The notes: generated by a model from the sequence alone, not told the origin. A DNA stretch of 28,428 nucleotides from UBA910 sp964369145 (GCA_964369145.1 CAYJEE010000010.1:1-28428), one strand, 5' to 3'; counted from the stretch's first letter, positions 1 to 6,469 are shown. Translations and numbers: made by a program.

Positions 1-90
1 TAAAATTAAAAAAGGTTCTCGTCGTACGACATGTACGCCTGTGAGCCTTTTTTAATTTTATACGCGACCTTGTCTCAAATCTGAACGTCG
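1..90 (+). repeat. Structured long-hairpin repeat, copy A (cut by window start)
   Basis: This is the right three-quarters of a ~121-nt hairpin element. Positions 1-15 pair perfectly with 46-60, extendable through 18 and 43. The centre is CGTAC (23-27), loop GACAT, GTACG (33-37). The tail at 64-89 matches, on the opposite strand, the flank of copy B at 26450-26475 with only a few differences. Comparison with the complete copies (18262-18382 and 26449-26571) predicts that this one ends near 90 and starts about 30 nt before the window. It is separated by a terminator from the 3' end of the membrane-protein gene on the minus strand. Whether it acts as RNA or as a mobile DNA element cannot be told from sequence alone. 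Confidence 0.75.
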
Positions 91-111
91 AAGTTGTTAC
101 TCGATTTTAAA

Positions 112-145
112 ACAAAAAAACACTCAGTACTGAGTGTTTTTTTGT
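112..145. terminator. Bidirectional intrinsic terminator
   Basis: A perfect palindrome centred at 128/129 with core CACTCAGTACTGAGTG is flanked by an A-run on the left and a T-run on the right. It can therefore terminate in both directions. It lies 10 bp beyond the stop of the minus-strand membrane-protein gene. Confidence 0.85.
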
Positions 146-154
146 TTGCATACT

Positions 155-562
155 TTAGTTCTTTCGAGGAGGGTATTCAGTGGGCTGATTCATTGCCCAT
201 CTCTTTAAAGCTCTAAAAAATCGATAGAGACCTAAAGGTGCGACAATAAAAGGGTAGATGATGGTAAAGTACCATTTTGCATTTGGATAGTAATACAATG
301 ACGGAACATAAAAACCGTATTGATTTAGTTTTCGTACTAAAAGAATTAGTAAACATACAATAAGTAGAATTGCAGCCCAAAACAAAGTAATTACTATCAC
401 CGGTTCACGGATATACTCAAAATATGTACAAGAAATTGGTACAGTGTTTACTACTCCACAGATTCCATTGAAATAACTTTTTGCAAAATAAATGTATAGC
501 CAGTTACTTATAAGTGTAATGGTTATAAAAGCTAGTAAAAGCTGTTTTAGGTCTTTGTTCAT
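155..562 (-). CDS. Small multi-spanning membrane protein, function unknown
   Basis: A 135-residue protein that I do not recognise. It has at least two clear hydrophobic segments (about residues 7-27 and 53-77) and a third around 97-112. The C-terminal tail is basic and proline-containing (ALKRW...PPRKN), which suggests an inner-membrane protein with a cytoplasmic tail. Two cysteines (about 35 and 45) sit in the loop after the first segment and could form a disulfide. The ATG lies 6 nt downstream of a -10 box with a consensus -35 (592-597), and there is no SD, so the mRNA should be leaderless. It is transcribed divergently from trmD and ends at a strong terminator. Confidence 0.7.
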   Translation of the reverse strand: MNKDLKQLLLAFITITLISNWLYIYFAKSYFNGICGVVNTVPISCTYFEYIREPVIVITLFWAAILLIVCLLILLVRKLNQYGFYVPSLYYYPNAKWYFTIIYPFIVAPLGLYRFFRALKRWAMNQPTEYPPRKN

Positions 563-568
563 GATTTT

Positions 569-597
569 ATACTACAATACGCATAGTGTAATGTCAA
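569..597 (-). promoter_or_regulatory. Promoter of the membrane-protein gene
   Basis: Minus strand: -35 TTGACA (597-592), 17-nt spacer, -10 TAGTAT (574-569). Only 6 nt separate the -10 from the ATG at 562, so transcription should start at or within a base or two of the start codon. Confidence 0.75.
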
Positions 598-611
598 AGT
601 TCGTTAAAAAA

Positions 612-640
612 TAGACTTTGTTATAAAAATATTGTATAGT
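612..640 (+). promoter_or_regulatory. Probable trmD promoter
   Basis: The -10 is TATAGT (635-640). A weak -35-like TAGACT lies at 612-617 with a 17-nt spacer. The trmD ATG follows 7 nt after the -10 with no SD, again pointing to a leaderless transcript. The -35 is unconvincing on its own. Confidence 0.5.
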
Positions 641-647
641 TGTGTTC

Positions 648-1304
648 ATGAGATTTCACGTTATATCACTTTTTCCACAGGCATTCGACTCTTACATCGG
701 TGAGTCGATTATTAAACGTGCGATTGAAGACAAGAAGATTGAAATCTCTTTTTATAATCCTCGGGACTATGCAGACGACAAATGGAAACGAGTGGACCAG
801 AAGCCATATGCAGGAGGACCAGGGATGGTGATCCAGGCATTACCGGTGGCAAAAGCGATCGACGCGGTGCTCAAAAAGCTTGCTCGAAAAAAGAAAAAAG
901 TCGCGACTAAAATCATTTTCCTTTCGCCTGCAGGAAAGCAGTTTGATACTCCGTATGCAAAGAAAACTGCACAGAAATTTACTGATATTGTTATCGTCTG
1001 CGGACGATATGAAGGTATCGACGCTCGAGTTCAGAAAATGTTTAAGATGGAAGAAGTATCTGTTGGACCATTTGTCCTCACTGGTGGGGAACTTCCTGCA
1101 TTAATTATGATCGACTGTATTTCTCGACAAGTAGAAGGGGTGCTTGGAAACTTTTCCTCACTCGAAGAGACACGTACTGCAAGTAAAGACTCGTATACTC
1201 GACCAGAAATTATCGAATACAAAGGAAAGAAATATAAAGTACCAAAGGTACTGCTCTCTGGTGATCATAAAAAAATCGAAGCGTGGAGAGAAAAACATAA
1301 GTAG
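648..1304 (+). CDS. trmD: tRNA (guanine-37-N1)-methyltransferase TrmD
   Basis: TrmD transfers a methyl group from S-adenosylmethionine to N1 of G37, next to the anticodon, which prevents +1 frameshifting. The protein has 218 residues, slightly short for the family (about 230-250). It shows the N-terminal SPOUT strand (MRFHVISLFPQAF), the DYADD-KRVDQKPYAGGPGM region, the knotted cofactor segment with CGRYEGIDARV (about 118-128) and GPFVLTGGELPALIMID (about 140-156). The C-terminal substrate-binding domain ends with YTRPE and VLLSGDHKKIEAWR. I chose ATG 648 because the family begins with this Met-Arg-Phe; a GTG at 642 would add only two residues. It is monocistronic here, whereas many bacteria have it with rpsP, rimM and rplS. 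Confidence 0.97.
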   Translation: MRFHVISLFPQAFDSYIGESIIKRAIEDKKIEISFYNPRDYADDKWKRVDQKPYAGGPGMVIQALPVAKAIDAVLKKLARKKKKVATKIIFLSPAGKQFDTPYAKKTAQKFTDIVIVCGRYEGIDARVQKMFKMEEVSVGPFVLTGGELPALIMIDCISRQVEGVLGNFSSLEETRTASKDSYTRPEIIEYKGKKYKVPKVLLSGDHKKIEAWREKHK

Positions 1305-1307
1305 TAG

Positions 1308-1331
1308 AAAAGGAGCCCGAGGGCTCCTTTT
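1308..1331. terminator. Bidirectional terminator between trmD and the minus-strand gene
   Basis: An 11-bp perfect stem (AAAAGGAGCCC / GGGCTCCTTTT) with a tiny GA loop is A-rich on one side and T-rich on the other. It serves the converging trmD (+) and the 1333-1611 gene (-). Confidence 0.85.
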
Positions 1332-1332
1332 G

Positions 1333-1611
1333 TTAGGTTCTAATCTTTTCAGGTTTGTGTTTTTCACAGAAAGCCAGGGGGTGAAGCCCTGGTATGCCGT
1401 ATGATGCCAGCTTACCGCAGTAGATGGGATCGGACCGCGTTTCGTGGTCCATCGGGAAACAACATCGCAATGCAGCCTGTGTCCCTGTTATCACAGAAAA
1501 TACTAACTGACGATGGTCTTCTTCAAGGTTCCTTTGCTGTAAGGACTCGGGTAGCATGAAGTCACTTACAAATTCGTCGAAGAAACTTCTTACTTCATCG
1601 GTTGTTGACAT
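1333..1611 (-). CDS. Small Cys/His-containing protein, function unknown
   Basis: A 92-residue protein with no family I recognise. I chose the ATG at 1611 because an SD-like AAAGGAGA lies about 5 nt upstream; the longer in-frame start at 1656 would put this SD inside the gene. The N-terminal half is acidic and helical (DEVRSFFDEFVSDF). The C-terminal half contains RCC, YCG and FCEKH, a pattern that could hold a metal, although spacing is not diagnostic. It has its own consensus promoter and terminator. It belongs to the set of small SD-led genes that differ in style from the neighbouring core genes. Confidence 0.65.
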   Translation of the reverse strand: MSTTDEVRSFFDEFVSDFMLPESLQQRNLEEDHRQLVFSVITGTQAALRCCFPMDHETRSDPIYCGKLASYGIPGLHPLAFCEKHKPEKIRT

Positions 1612-1627
1612 GCGCTCTCCTTTTGTA

Positions 1628-1656
1628 AGACTAATAATTTTGCTTCTTGTTGTCAA
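1628..1656 (-). promoter_or_regulatory. Promoter of the 1333-1611 gene
   Basis: Minus strand: -35 TTGACA (1656-1651), 17-nt spacer, -10 TAGTCT (1633-1628). The -35 lies only 4 bp from the -10 of the divergent hydrolase gene, so the two promoters are packed back to back. Confidence 0.75.
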
Positions 1657-1666
1657 TTGATATACT
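1639..1666 (+). promoter_or_regulatory. Promoter of the MBL-fold hydrolase gene
   Basis: The -10 is TATACT (1661-1666), and a weak -35-like TTGCTT lies at 1639-1644 with a 16-nt spacer. The ATG at 1673 is 6 nt after the -10 and no SD is present, which predicts a leaderless mRNA. Confidence 0.6.
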
Positions 1667-1672
1667 TAAAGA

Positions 1673-2308
1673 ATGAATATCACAAAATATGGTCATTGTT
1701 GTTTATTGATTGATATCGATGGGGTGAGGATTTTGACTGACCCGGGGTCGTATTCAACACTCCAGTCAGGAGCGACCGATGTGGATGTGGTTTTGATTAC
1801 CCACGAACACCCTGATCATCTGCACGTCGACTCACTCAAGGATGTACTTTCTCGCAATTCAAATGCTCAAGTGGTGACCAATACAAGTGTAGGGAAAATT
1901 TTGGAAAGCGAAGGGATCCTTTATCACAACGTATCTCATGGGGATAAGATTGATATGAAGGGGATTGTGATCGAAGGATTTGGAGAAAAACATGAAGAGA
2001 TCTACAAAGATTTTGGACAGGTAGAAAATACAGGGTATTACATCGGCGGTAAGTTTTTCTATCCTGGTGATGCATTTTTCAATCCAAAAAGACCAGTGGA
2101 TGTACTCGCACTCCCTGTTTCTGGTCCGTGGTGCAGTATTCATGATGCGGTGGAATATGCTTTGGCTTTGAAACCACGAGTGGCTTTTCCGGTGCATGAT
2201 GGGTTTACTCCACTTCCAGGATCAGTACACGGTGTTCCCAAAAAATATCTTCCTGAAGCAGGGATTGATTTTGTAGTTATCGGTATTGGCGAGACAAAAG
2301 AATTTTAA
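1673..2308 (+). CDS. MBL-fold metal-dependent hydrolase (UlaG-like)
   Basis: A 211-residue metallo-beta-lactamase-fold protein. The metal-binding motif H-x-H-x-D-H is present as THEHPDHLH (about residues 43-51). A second block, FFYPGDAFF, supplies the bridging Asp, and AFPVHDG supplies the late His, so both metal sites look intact. Family members of this compact type (the UlaG/YcaD-like L-ascorbate-6-phosphate lactonase relatives) hydrolyse varied small substrates or phosphodiesters, and the substrate cannot be deduced. No signal peptide is seen, so it is probably cytoplasmic. It is monocistronic with a leaderless-type promoter. Confidence 0.88.
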   Translation: MNITKYGHCCLLIDIDGVRILTDPGSYSTLQSGATDVDVVLITHEHPDHLHVDSLKDVLSRNSNAQVVTNTSVGKILESEGILYHNVSHGDKIDMKGIVIEGFGEKHEEIYKDFGQVENTGYYIGGKFFYPGDAFFNPKRPVDVLALPVSGPWCSIHDAVEYALALKPRVAFPVHDGFTPLPGSVHGVPKKYLPEAGIDFVVIGIGETKEF

Positions 2309-2317
2309 AATGAACAA

Positions 2318-2440
2318 CCCCAAGCTTCGCTTTGGGTGAACTTTTGTTTCATCCCTAGGCTAACGCCTAGGGTATTCACAAAACGAACTCTGTTCGTTTT
2401 GACTGTACTCAGAGAAAGTAAAAGTGATTACACTTTTACT
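2318..2440. repeat. Cluster of four consecutive hairpins
   Basis: Four inverted repeats follow one another in 123 bp. They are CCCAAGC-ttc-GCTTTGGG (2318-2336, imperfect), CCCTAGGC-taac-GCCTAGGG (2353-2372, perfect), AAAACGAAC-tct-GTTCGTTTT (2380-2400, perfect) and AGTAAAAGTG-atta-CACTTTTACT (2417-2440, perfect). The first could terminate the hydrolase gene; the rest exceed what a terminator needs. The arms differ in sequence between hairpins, so this is not a simple tandem repeat. Confidence 0.7.
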
Positions 2441-2633
2441 TTACTCCTCGTTTGTCAAAATAAAGCGACCCCGCATTGNNNNNNNNNNNNNNNNNNNNNN
2501 NNNNNNNNNNNNNNNNNNNNNNNNNNNNNNNNNNNNNNNNNNNNNNNNNNNNNNNNNNNNNNNNNNNNNNNNNNNNNNGTGATTACACTTTTACTTTACT
2601 CCTCGTTTGTCAAAATAAAGCGACCCCGCATTG
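2424..2633. other. Scaffold gap 1 flanked by an identical 55-bp duplication (assembly artefact)
   Basis: 100 Ns at 2479-2578 sit between two identical 55-bp copies (2424-2478 and 2579-2633). A gap of round size bordered by the same fixed-length overlap is what an assembler leaves when two contigs sharing a k-mer end are scaffolded without merging. The true sequence is probably continuous, with 155 bp too many here. Confidence 0.85.
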
Positions 2634-2640
2634 CGCGGGG
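2610..2640 (-). terminator. Terminator of the 2647-2952 gene
   Basis: Stem CCCCGC (2624-2629) / GCGGGG (2635-2640). Read on the minus strand it is followed by a T-rich stretch (2620-2610). It lies just past the stop of the minus-strand gene. Confidence 0.7.
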
Positions 2641-2646
2641 CCTGGG

Positions 2647-2952
2647 TTAGTTGGATGTGTGGGTTTGGGCCCAGTGAGTGAGAATATCGAGATGGGTAAA
2701 TTTTTGTCCTAAGGCTATGTCAGAAAGGAGCATTTCCCAAGCCTCTCGAATTGATTTCTCTATCTCTTGGTTTGGATGCGGGGTTCGTTTGGAAATATAG
2801 CCCCCAATATTTTTCAGAAGCGTTTTTTCTTTTCTGAAGGCTTTCATTAATGATTTTTGAGCAGCTGATCTGCCATACTCAATTACAGTTGAGAGAGATC
2901 CTGATCTGATGTCTGTTTCAAACTGTTGGCAGATTTCAATTATGTTTCCCAT
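2647..2952 (-). CDS. Small helical protein, function unknown
   Basis: A 101-residue, mostly alpha-helical, charged protein without signal peptide or membrane segment, and with no recognised domain. The start at 2952 is supported by GGAG located 8 nt upstream. It has a consensus-type promoter (2980-3008) and its own terminator. Like the other SD-led small genes here it stands alone, divergent from the PIF1-like helicase. Confidence 0.65.
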   Translation of the reverse strand: MGNIIEICQQFETDIRSGSLSTVIEYGRSAAQKSLMKAFRKEKTLLKNIGGYISKRTPHPNQEIEKSIREAWEMLLSDIALGQKFTHLDILTHWAQTHTSN

Positions 2953-2979
2953 TTTTCACTCCGGTACTAGTCTTTAAAT

Positions 2980-3008
2980 AACTTAGTGGTTTTTGTAGGG
3001 TATGTCAA
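2980..3008 (-). promoter_or_regulatory. Promoter of the 2647-2952 gene
   Basis: Minus strand: -35 TTGACA (3008-3003), 17-nt spacer, -10 TAAGTT (2985-2980). This gives a leader of about 25 nt that includes the SD. Confidence 0.65.
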
Positions 3009-3030
3009 CAGAGTTGTCTACATCAGTGCA

Positions 3031-3039
3031 TGGTACAAT
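3031..3039 (+). promoter_or_regulatory. Extended -10 promoter of the PIF1-like helicase gene
   Basis: TGGTACAAT is an extended -10 (TGn plus TACAAT, 3034-3039) located 6 nt before ATG 3046, and no SD is present. The same nine bases form the uppP promoter at 25433-25441. Confidence 0.6.
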
Positions 3040-3045
3040 ATCCCC

Positions 3046-4701
3046 ATGACGCAAAAGGATGCACTCGAAATTCTAAAAATGGGACGTAATGTTTTTCTTA
3101 CGGGTCCGGCGGGATCAGGGAAAACATATGTGTTGAATGAATACATTTCATATCTCAAACACGCTGGTGTGGAGGTAGCTATCACTGCATCGACCGGTAT
3201 CGCATCGACGCATATAAACGGCATGACGATACATGCATGGTCTGGTCTTGGGATTAAAAGTAGTCTCACTGACTACGACCTCGAGAACATGATGGAGAAG
3301 CAGTATCTCTACAAACGCTTTGAAAAAGCAAAAGTGCTCGTGATCGATGAAATCTCAATGCTTTCGGGAAACCAGCTCACCATGGTGGAGTGGATTTGCC
3401 GGACTTTTAAACACAACGATAAGCCCTTTGGGGGCCTCCAGGTGATCTTGTGTGGGGACTTTTTTCAGTTGCCCCCTATTACCAAGTCTTCGTTTGGTGA
3501 CAGCTCTGGCAATGACTTTGCTTATGACTCTGAGGTGTGGAAGACGGCACGGTTCAACATCTGCTATCTCTCTGAGCAACACAGACAAAAAGATGGCGAC
3601 TATCTGACAGTGCTCAATCAAATCCGAGCAAACAAAGTCACTCCAGAGACTATTGCACTTTTACGTTCTCGAGAAAACGCAAAACAAGATGCCGATATTC
3701 CCATCACTCGACTCTACACACACAATATCGATGTGGATACGATCAATCATGAACATCTCGAAACACTCACTGCTGTCACCAGAGAGTTTGGTATGACGTC
3801 AAAAGGTAAAGATTTTTTAATTGAGGGACTCAAGCGTTCGTGTCTTGCGCCCGAGCGACTTCGGTTGAAAGAAGGTGCGAGAGTGATGTTTGTAAAAAAT
3901 AATTATGAAGTTGGTTTTGTAAATGGAACGCTCGGAGTGGTGACTGGTTTCAATACCTTTGGTGAGCCGGTGGTACGGACTGTCGCCGGCAAGCTCATTT
4001 CTGTCGTGCCTATGTCATGGAGTATTGAAGAAGAAGGGAAAATAAAAGCAGAGATTTCACAGCTTCCACTCCGACTCGCATGGGCTATCACGGTGCATAA
4101 AAGCCAAGGGATGAGTTTGGACGCAATGGAAGTGGATCTCTCAAAATCTTTTGTAAAAGGGATGGGTTATGTGGCGCTTTCTCGTGTGCGTACACTATCG
4201 GGGATGAAATTGCTCGGGTTCAATACGCTTTCGCTTGAAGTCGACCCTGGGGTACTCGAGTTTGATGAAGAGTTGAAAGAAATTTCTGATACAGCGGTCG
4301 CGGAGCTGCGAAACATGTCGCTTGATGAAAGAGGAAAAGTGCAAAAGGAATTTTTGTCGCGTATCGCACCTCTTGAGAAAGAGAAAAAAGAAGTCAAAAA
4401 GTCCGCGCGAGAGGTTACGAGAGACATGCTTGCCGAAGGTCTCGAGCTTTCGGATATTGCCGATGCGAGGGGAGTAAAGCAAGATACGATAGTGGCACAC
4501 ATAGAGGAGCTTATTGCAGAAGGTGTTGATCTAGATATTGAGCATTTGAAAAAAGAGTTTGCATACAAAGAGCTCGACACAATCATCGATGCGTTTGATG
4601 CGTGTGATACTACAACGCTTTCTCCGGTATATAACTATCTGACCAAACTCAAAAAGAAACCTACTTATTTGAAGCTTCGTATTGCACGGTTGTTTTTATA
4701 A
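3046..4701 (+). CDS. PIF1/RecD-like superfamily 1 DNA helicase with C-terminal helix-turn-helix
   Basis: A 551-residue SF1B helicase. Counted from ATG 3046, Walker A is GPAGSGKT (about 20-27), motif Ia TASTGIAS, Walker B VLVIDEISML and motif III LCGDFFQLPP. Motif V/VI-like segments are AWAITVHKSQGMSLD and GYVALSRVRT. The C-terminal ~110 residues form a helical wing with a helix-turn-helix (LEGLELSDIADARG-like, about 455-500) related to the HTH_40 domain at the ends of RecQ/PIF1-type helicases. Such enzymes unwind DNA 5' to 3', including G-quadruplexes and recombination intermediates. I start at 3046 because a promoter occupies the region of the longer upstream start. The gene ends 14 bp before the structured RNA at 4716. 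Confidence 0.9.
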   Translation: MTQKDALEILKMGRNVFLTGPAGSGKTYVLNEYISYLKHAGVEVAITASTGIASTHINGMTIHAWSGLGIKSSLTDYDLENMMEKQYLYKRFEKAKVLVIDEISMLSGNQLTMVEWICRTFKHNDKPFGGLQVILCGDFFQLPPITKSSFGDSSGNDFAYDSEVWKTARFNICYLSEQHRQKDGDYLTVLNQIRANKVTPETIALLRSRENAKQDADIPITRLYTHNIDVDTINHEHLETLTAVTREFGMTSKGKDFLIEGLKRSCLAPERLRLKEGARVMFVKNNYEVGFVNGTLGVVTGFNTFGEPVVRTVAGKLISVVPMSWSIEEEGKIKAEISQLPLRLAWAITVHKSQGMSLDAMEVDLSKSFVKGMGYVALSRVRTLSGMKLLGFNTLSLEVDPGVLEFDEELKEISDTAVAELRNMSLDERGKVQKEFLSRIAPLEKEKKEVKKSAREVTRDMLAEGLELSDIADARGVKQDTIVAHIEELIAEGVDLDIEHLKKEFAYKELDTIIDAFDACDTTTLSPVYNYLTKLKKKPTYLKLRIARLFL

Positions 4702-4715
4702 ATCTCGTCGAATCA

Positions 4716-4923
4716 CAAGTTTCCCAAGGCCTTGCACAGCCAATTAGAAAATAACGACTGACACCTGTACTCAGGTGAGACGGCGTGACCTGAAGCACTG
4801 TTTGACGAAGTTGTACTCAACGAGGAGTTTGCGAGAAGGTAGCCGTCAGAAGTCGATAATTTTCTTGATTGGCGAGCAGTTCGCTAGCCCAGCAGGGCTA
4901 GATAGATTGCCTTGGGAAACTTG
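4716..4923 (+). ncRNA. Candidate 208-nt structured RNA of unknown class
   Basis: The ends form a perfect 15-bp stem (CAAGTTTCCCAAGGC at 4716-4730 with 4909-4923). Inside, 4739-4759 pairs with 4851-4873 in three blocks (GCCAAT, AGAAAAT, CGACT). An apical multiloop holds CACCTG-TACT-CAGGTG (4762-4777) and GACGGC/GCCGTC (4779-4784/4842-4847), which encloses GTTG-TACT-CAAC (4810-4821). The 3' side carries CTAGCCC-AGCA-GGGCTAG (4884-4901). No reading frame explains this. A -10-like TATAAA at 4697-4702 could start it. The closing stem, bubble with a 3'-side hairpin and upper stem recall 6S RNA, but the branched apex does not. I find no RNase P, tmRNA or SRP signatures. Strand + is chosen from the flanking genes and the possible promoter. 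Confidence 0.65.
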
Positions 4924-4941
4924 TGAGGAGAAAGAGGTTTA

Positions 4942-4947
4942 TATACT
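4942..4947 (+). promoter_or_regulatory. Possible -10 of the MGMT-domain gene
   Basis: TATACT lies 11 nt before ATG 4959, just after the structured RNA. No good -35 is visible, and the gene could instead be read through from upstream. Confidence 0.35.
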
Positions 4948-4958
4948 AAGTTTATTTT

Positions 4959-5216
4959 ATGAAAACCTTTACTGAAAAAGTTCACGAAGTAGTAAAGAAA
5001 ATTCCGAAAGGAAAAGTTTTGACGTATGGCGAGGTGGCGGTGAAGGCGGGCAATGCCAAAGCAGTACGAGCGGTGGGGAGTGCGATGAAGAAAAATTTCA
5101 ATCCAGAAATTCCGTGTCATCGCGTGGTGTGTGCTGATAGGAGCGTGGGTCAATATAATAGAGGAGGGCCAGAGGAGAAAAAACGGATTTTACGAGAAGA
5201 AGGCTATAAGATATAA
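4959..5216 (+). CDS. Minimal MGMT / O6-alkylguanine-DNA alkyltransferase domain protein
   Basis: An 85-residue protein equivalent to only the C-terminal DNA-binding/active-site domain of Ada/Ogt. It has the helix-turn-helix start (GKVLTYGEVAVKAG), the RAVGSAMKKNFNPE segment with the arginine finger, and the active-site motif IPCHRVV (Cys53). It ends with the GQYNRGGPEEKKRILREEG block. Alkyltransferase-like (ATL) proteins of the same size replace this Cys with Trp or Ala. Here the Cys is kept, so direct repair of O6-alkylguanine is possible. The usual N-terminal ribonuclease-H-like domain is absent, so activity or lesion-recognition roles are uncertain. Confidence 0.85.
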   Translation: MKTFTEKVHEVVKKIPKGKVLTYGEVAVKAGNAKAVRAVGSAMKKNFNPEIPCHRVVCADRSVGQYNRGGPEEKKRILREEGYKI

Positions 5217-5284
5217 TGATATCCGTTAAGATATATTATAAATTAATACAAAAAACTTGAATAGTTGTGCAAAGTTCTAGGTGA

Positions 5285-5334
5285 GAAGTGATTGTATCAC
5301 TTCGCAAGACCTTGATCATTTTGTAAACAAAATG
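5285..5334. repeat. Two adjacent perfect hairpins downstream of the MGMT-domain gene
   Basis: GAAGTGAT-tgt-ATCACTTC (5285-5303) and CATTTTG-taaa-CAAAATG (5317-5334). Neither has a long T-run, so they are not classical terminators. They begin a run of four hairpins that continues into the possible leader ORF and resembles the cluster at 2318-2440. Confidence 0.6.
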
Positions 5335-5370
5335 TAAAAGGTGTACTGCTCATGTAAGGAGGATAAGAAT

Positions 5371-5469
5371 TTGAAGTCCTACCACAAGGGCACTTCTTGT
5401 TTTCTAGGTTTGATTACAAACAAGAAAACAATGTCGAACAACGAAATTTGCCAAATATACAAGTTTTAA
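5371..5469 (+). CDS. Possible 32-residue leader peptide before the DUF1761 gene
   Basis: A perfect SD (AAGGAGG, 5356-5362) is followed 8 nt later by TTG, opening a 32-codon frame that stops at 5467-5469. The next gene's ATG at 5475 lies only 5 nt beyond. Two hairpins lie within the frame: GAAGT/ACTTC (5373-5377/5392-5396) and a 9-bp perfect stem TTGTTTTCT/AGAAAACAA (5397-5405/5423-5431) with an inner TTTG/CAAA. This layout resembles translation-attenuation leaders. The peptide has no recognisable motif, and the SD could be coincidental or serve another start. Confidence 0.4.
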   Translation: MKSYHKGTSCFLGLITNKKTMSNNEICQIYKF

Positions 5470-5474
5470 CATTT

Positions 5475-5903
5475 ATGTTAGAAACAATTAAGTTATTAAC
5501 TACACCATCACTTCTCGGAGGTATTGCATTATTTGCTTTTGGCTACCTTTGGTATTCAGTGATTTTCAAAAACTATTTCATGAAGCTTAGAGAAGCTGAA
5601 GGAAAAAATACCATGACGCCTCCGGCTCCAAAAGAGATGGTAAAAACTCTTGGTATCAAGCTTCTTCTTGATATCCTCACTGCTGCTTCATTTACTATCG
5701 TAGCGTATCCGACAGCACCATACCGTCTGACACTACTCTTTACTGCAATAATTTGGATCGGTTTCAGTCTCCCTCAGATCATGAGTGCGTATTTGTGGGA
5801 CAATCGATCATTTAAATATACTGCATTTGAAATTGTATTCAGTCTCGCATCGTTTGCGGTATTAGCGGGTGCAATACGACTCGTGATAAACTACCTCATG
5901 TAG
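5475..5903 (+). CDS. DUF1761 family membrane protein
   Basis: A 142-residue integral membrane protein with four hydrophobic segments. The N-terminal block FGYLWYSVIFKNYFMKL is the DUF1761 signature (G-x-LWYS-x-x-F followed by a W/F-M-K-L). The WIGFSLPQIMSAYLW block is the second conserved region. The family has no established function. I use ATG 5475 because the first membrane segment starts just after it. An upstream TTG at 5397 in the same frame would add 26 polar residues and would sit inside a hairpin. It is followed 11 nt later by the EVE-domain gene, probably co-transcribed. Confidence 0.82.
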   Translation: MLETIKLLTTPSLLGGIALFAFGYLWYSVIFKNYFMKLREAEGKNTMTPPAPKEMVKTLGIKLLLDILTAASFTIVAYPTAPYRLTLLFTAIIWIGFSLPQIMSAYLWDNRSFKYTAFEIVFSLASFAVLAGAIRLVINYLM

Positions 5904-5914
5904 GACATATTTGT

Positions 5915-6361
5915 ATGAAATATTGGCTCATCAAAAGTGAACCAGAGTGCTACTCAATAGACGACTTAAAACAAGACAAGGTGACTTCGTGGACTGGCGT
6001 GAGAAATTACCAAGCGCGTAATTTTATCAAGACCATGTCCAAAGGAGACCTTGTTTTGTTTTACCACTCTGGAGCAAACCCGCCTGTTATCGCGGGTATT
6101 TGTAAAGTAGTAAGTGCTCCCTATGGAGATGTAACTGCACTCAATCCAAAAGACGACCACTTCGACCCGAAAGCAACAAAAGAAAACCCAATCTGGTCTG
6201 CAGTAGATATGCAGTATGTAAAAACTCTCAAAGAACCAGTCGCTCTGCCTCAAATCAAAAACAATCCAAAGCTTTCCGATATGCTCGTCGCCCAACAGGG
6301 AAGCCGGCTTTCAATAATGCCCGTGAGTGAGAAGCATTTTATGCTCATTTCTAAACTCTAA
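5915..6361 (+). CDS. EVE domain-containing protein
   Basis: A 148-residue protein made of a single EVE domain, a PUA-like fold that recognises modified bases in DNA or RNA. The hallmarks are MKYWLIKSEPECYSIDDL at the start, SWTGVRNYQARNF (about 25-37), GDLVLFYHS (about 45-53) and PPVIAGICKVVS. This arrangement matches the thymocyte nuclear protein 1/YTH-like bacterial group. Aromatic residues lining the pocket are present (Trp26, Tyr32). It may act with restriction or modified-nucleotide surveillance, but nothing of that type is adjacent. Spacing of 11 nt after the DUF1761 gene suggests an operon. Confidence 0.92.
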   Translation: MKYWLIKSEPECYSIDDLKQDKVTSWTGVRNYQARNFIKTMSKGDLVLFYHSGANPPVIAGICKVVSAPYGDVTALNPKDDHFDPKATKENPIWSAVDMQYVKTLKEPVALPQIKNNPKLSDMLVAQQGSRLSIMPVSEKHFMLISKL

Positions 6362-6377
6362 GCATTGCTCATTACAA

Positions 6378-6407
6378 TTGACAAACTTCTATCAAGTGTT
6401 GTATAAT
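6378..6407 (+). promoter_or_regulatory. Consensus promoter of the 6470-7135 gene
   Basis: -35 TTGACA (6378-6383), 18-nt spacer, -10 TATAAT (6402-6407). This is the best sigma-70 promoter in the window. It gives a leader of about 55 nt that contains a small hairpin AGTCC/GGACT (6421-6437) followed by an A-run, then an SD. Confidence 0.9.
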
Positions 6408-6469
6408 CCGACACGGAAAAAGTCCCTCGTCAGGACTATAAAAAAAAGACTACTTGAAAGGAATATACA

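Noticed and set aside
2380..2400. CGAACTCTGTTCG as a second SOS box
   Set aside because: The half-sites GAAC and GTTC are separated by 3 nt rather than 4, and the hairpin is part of a run with no promoter.
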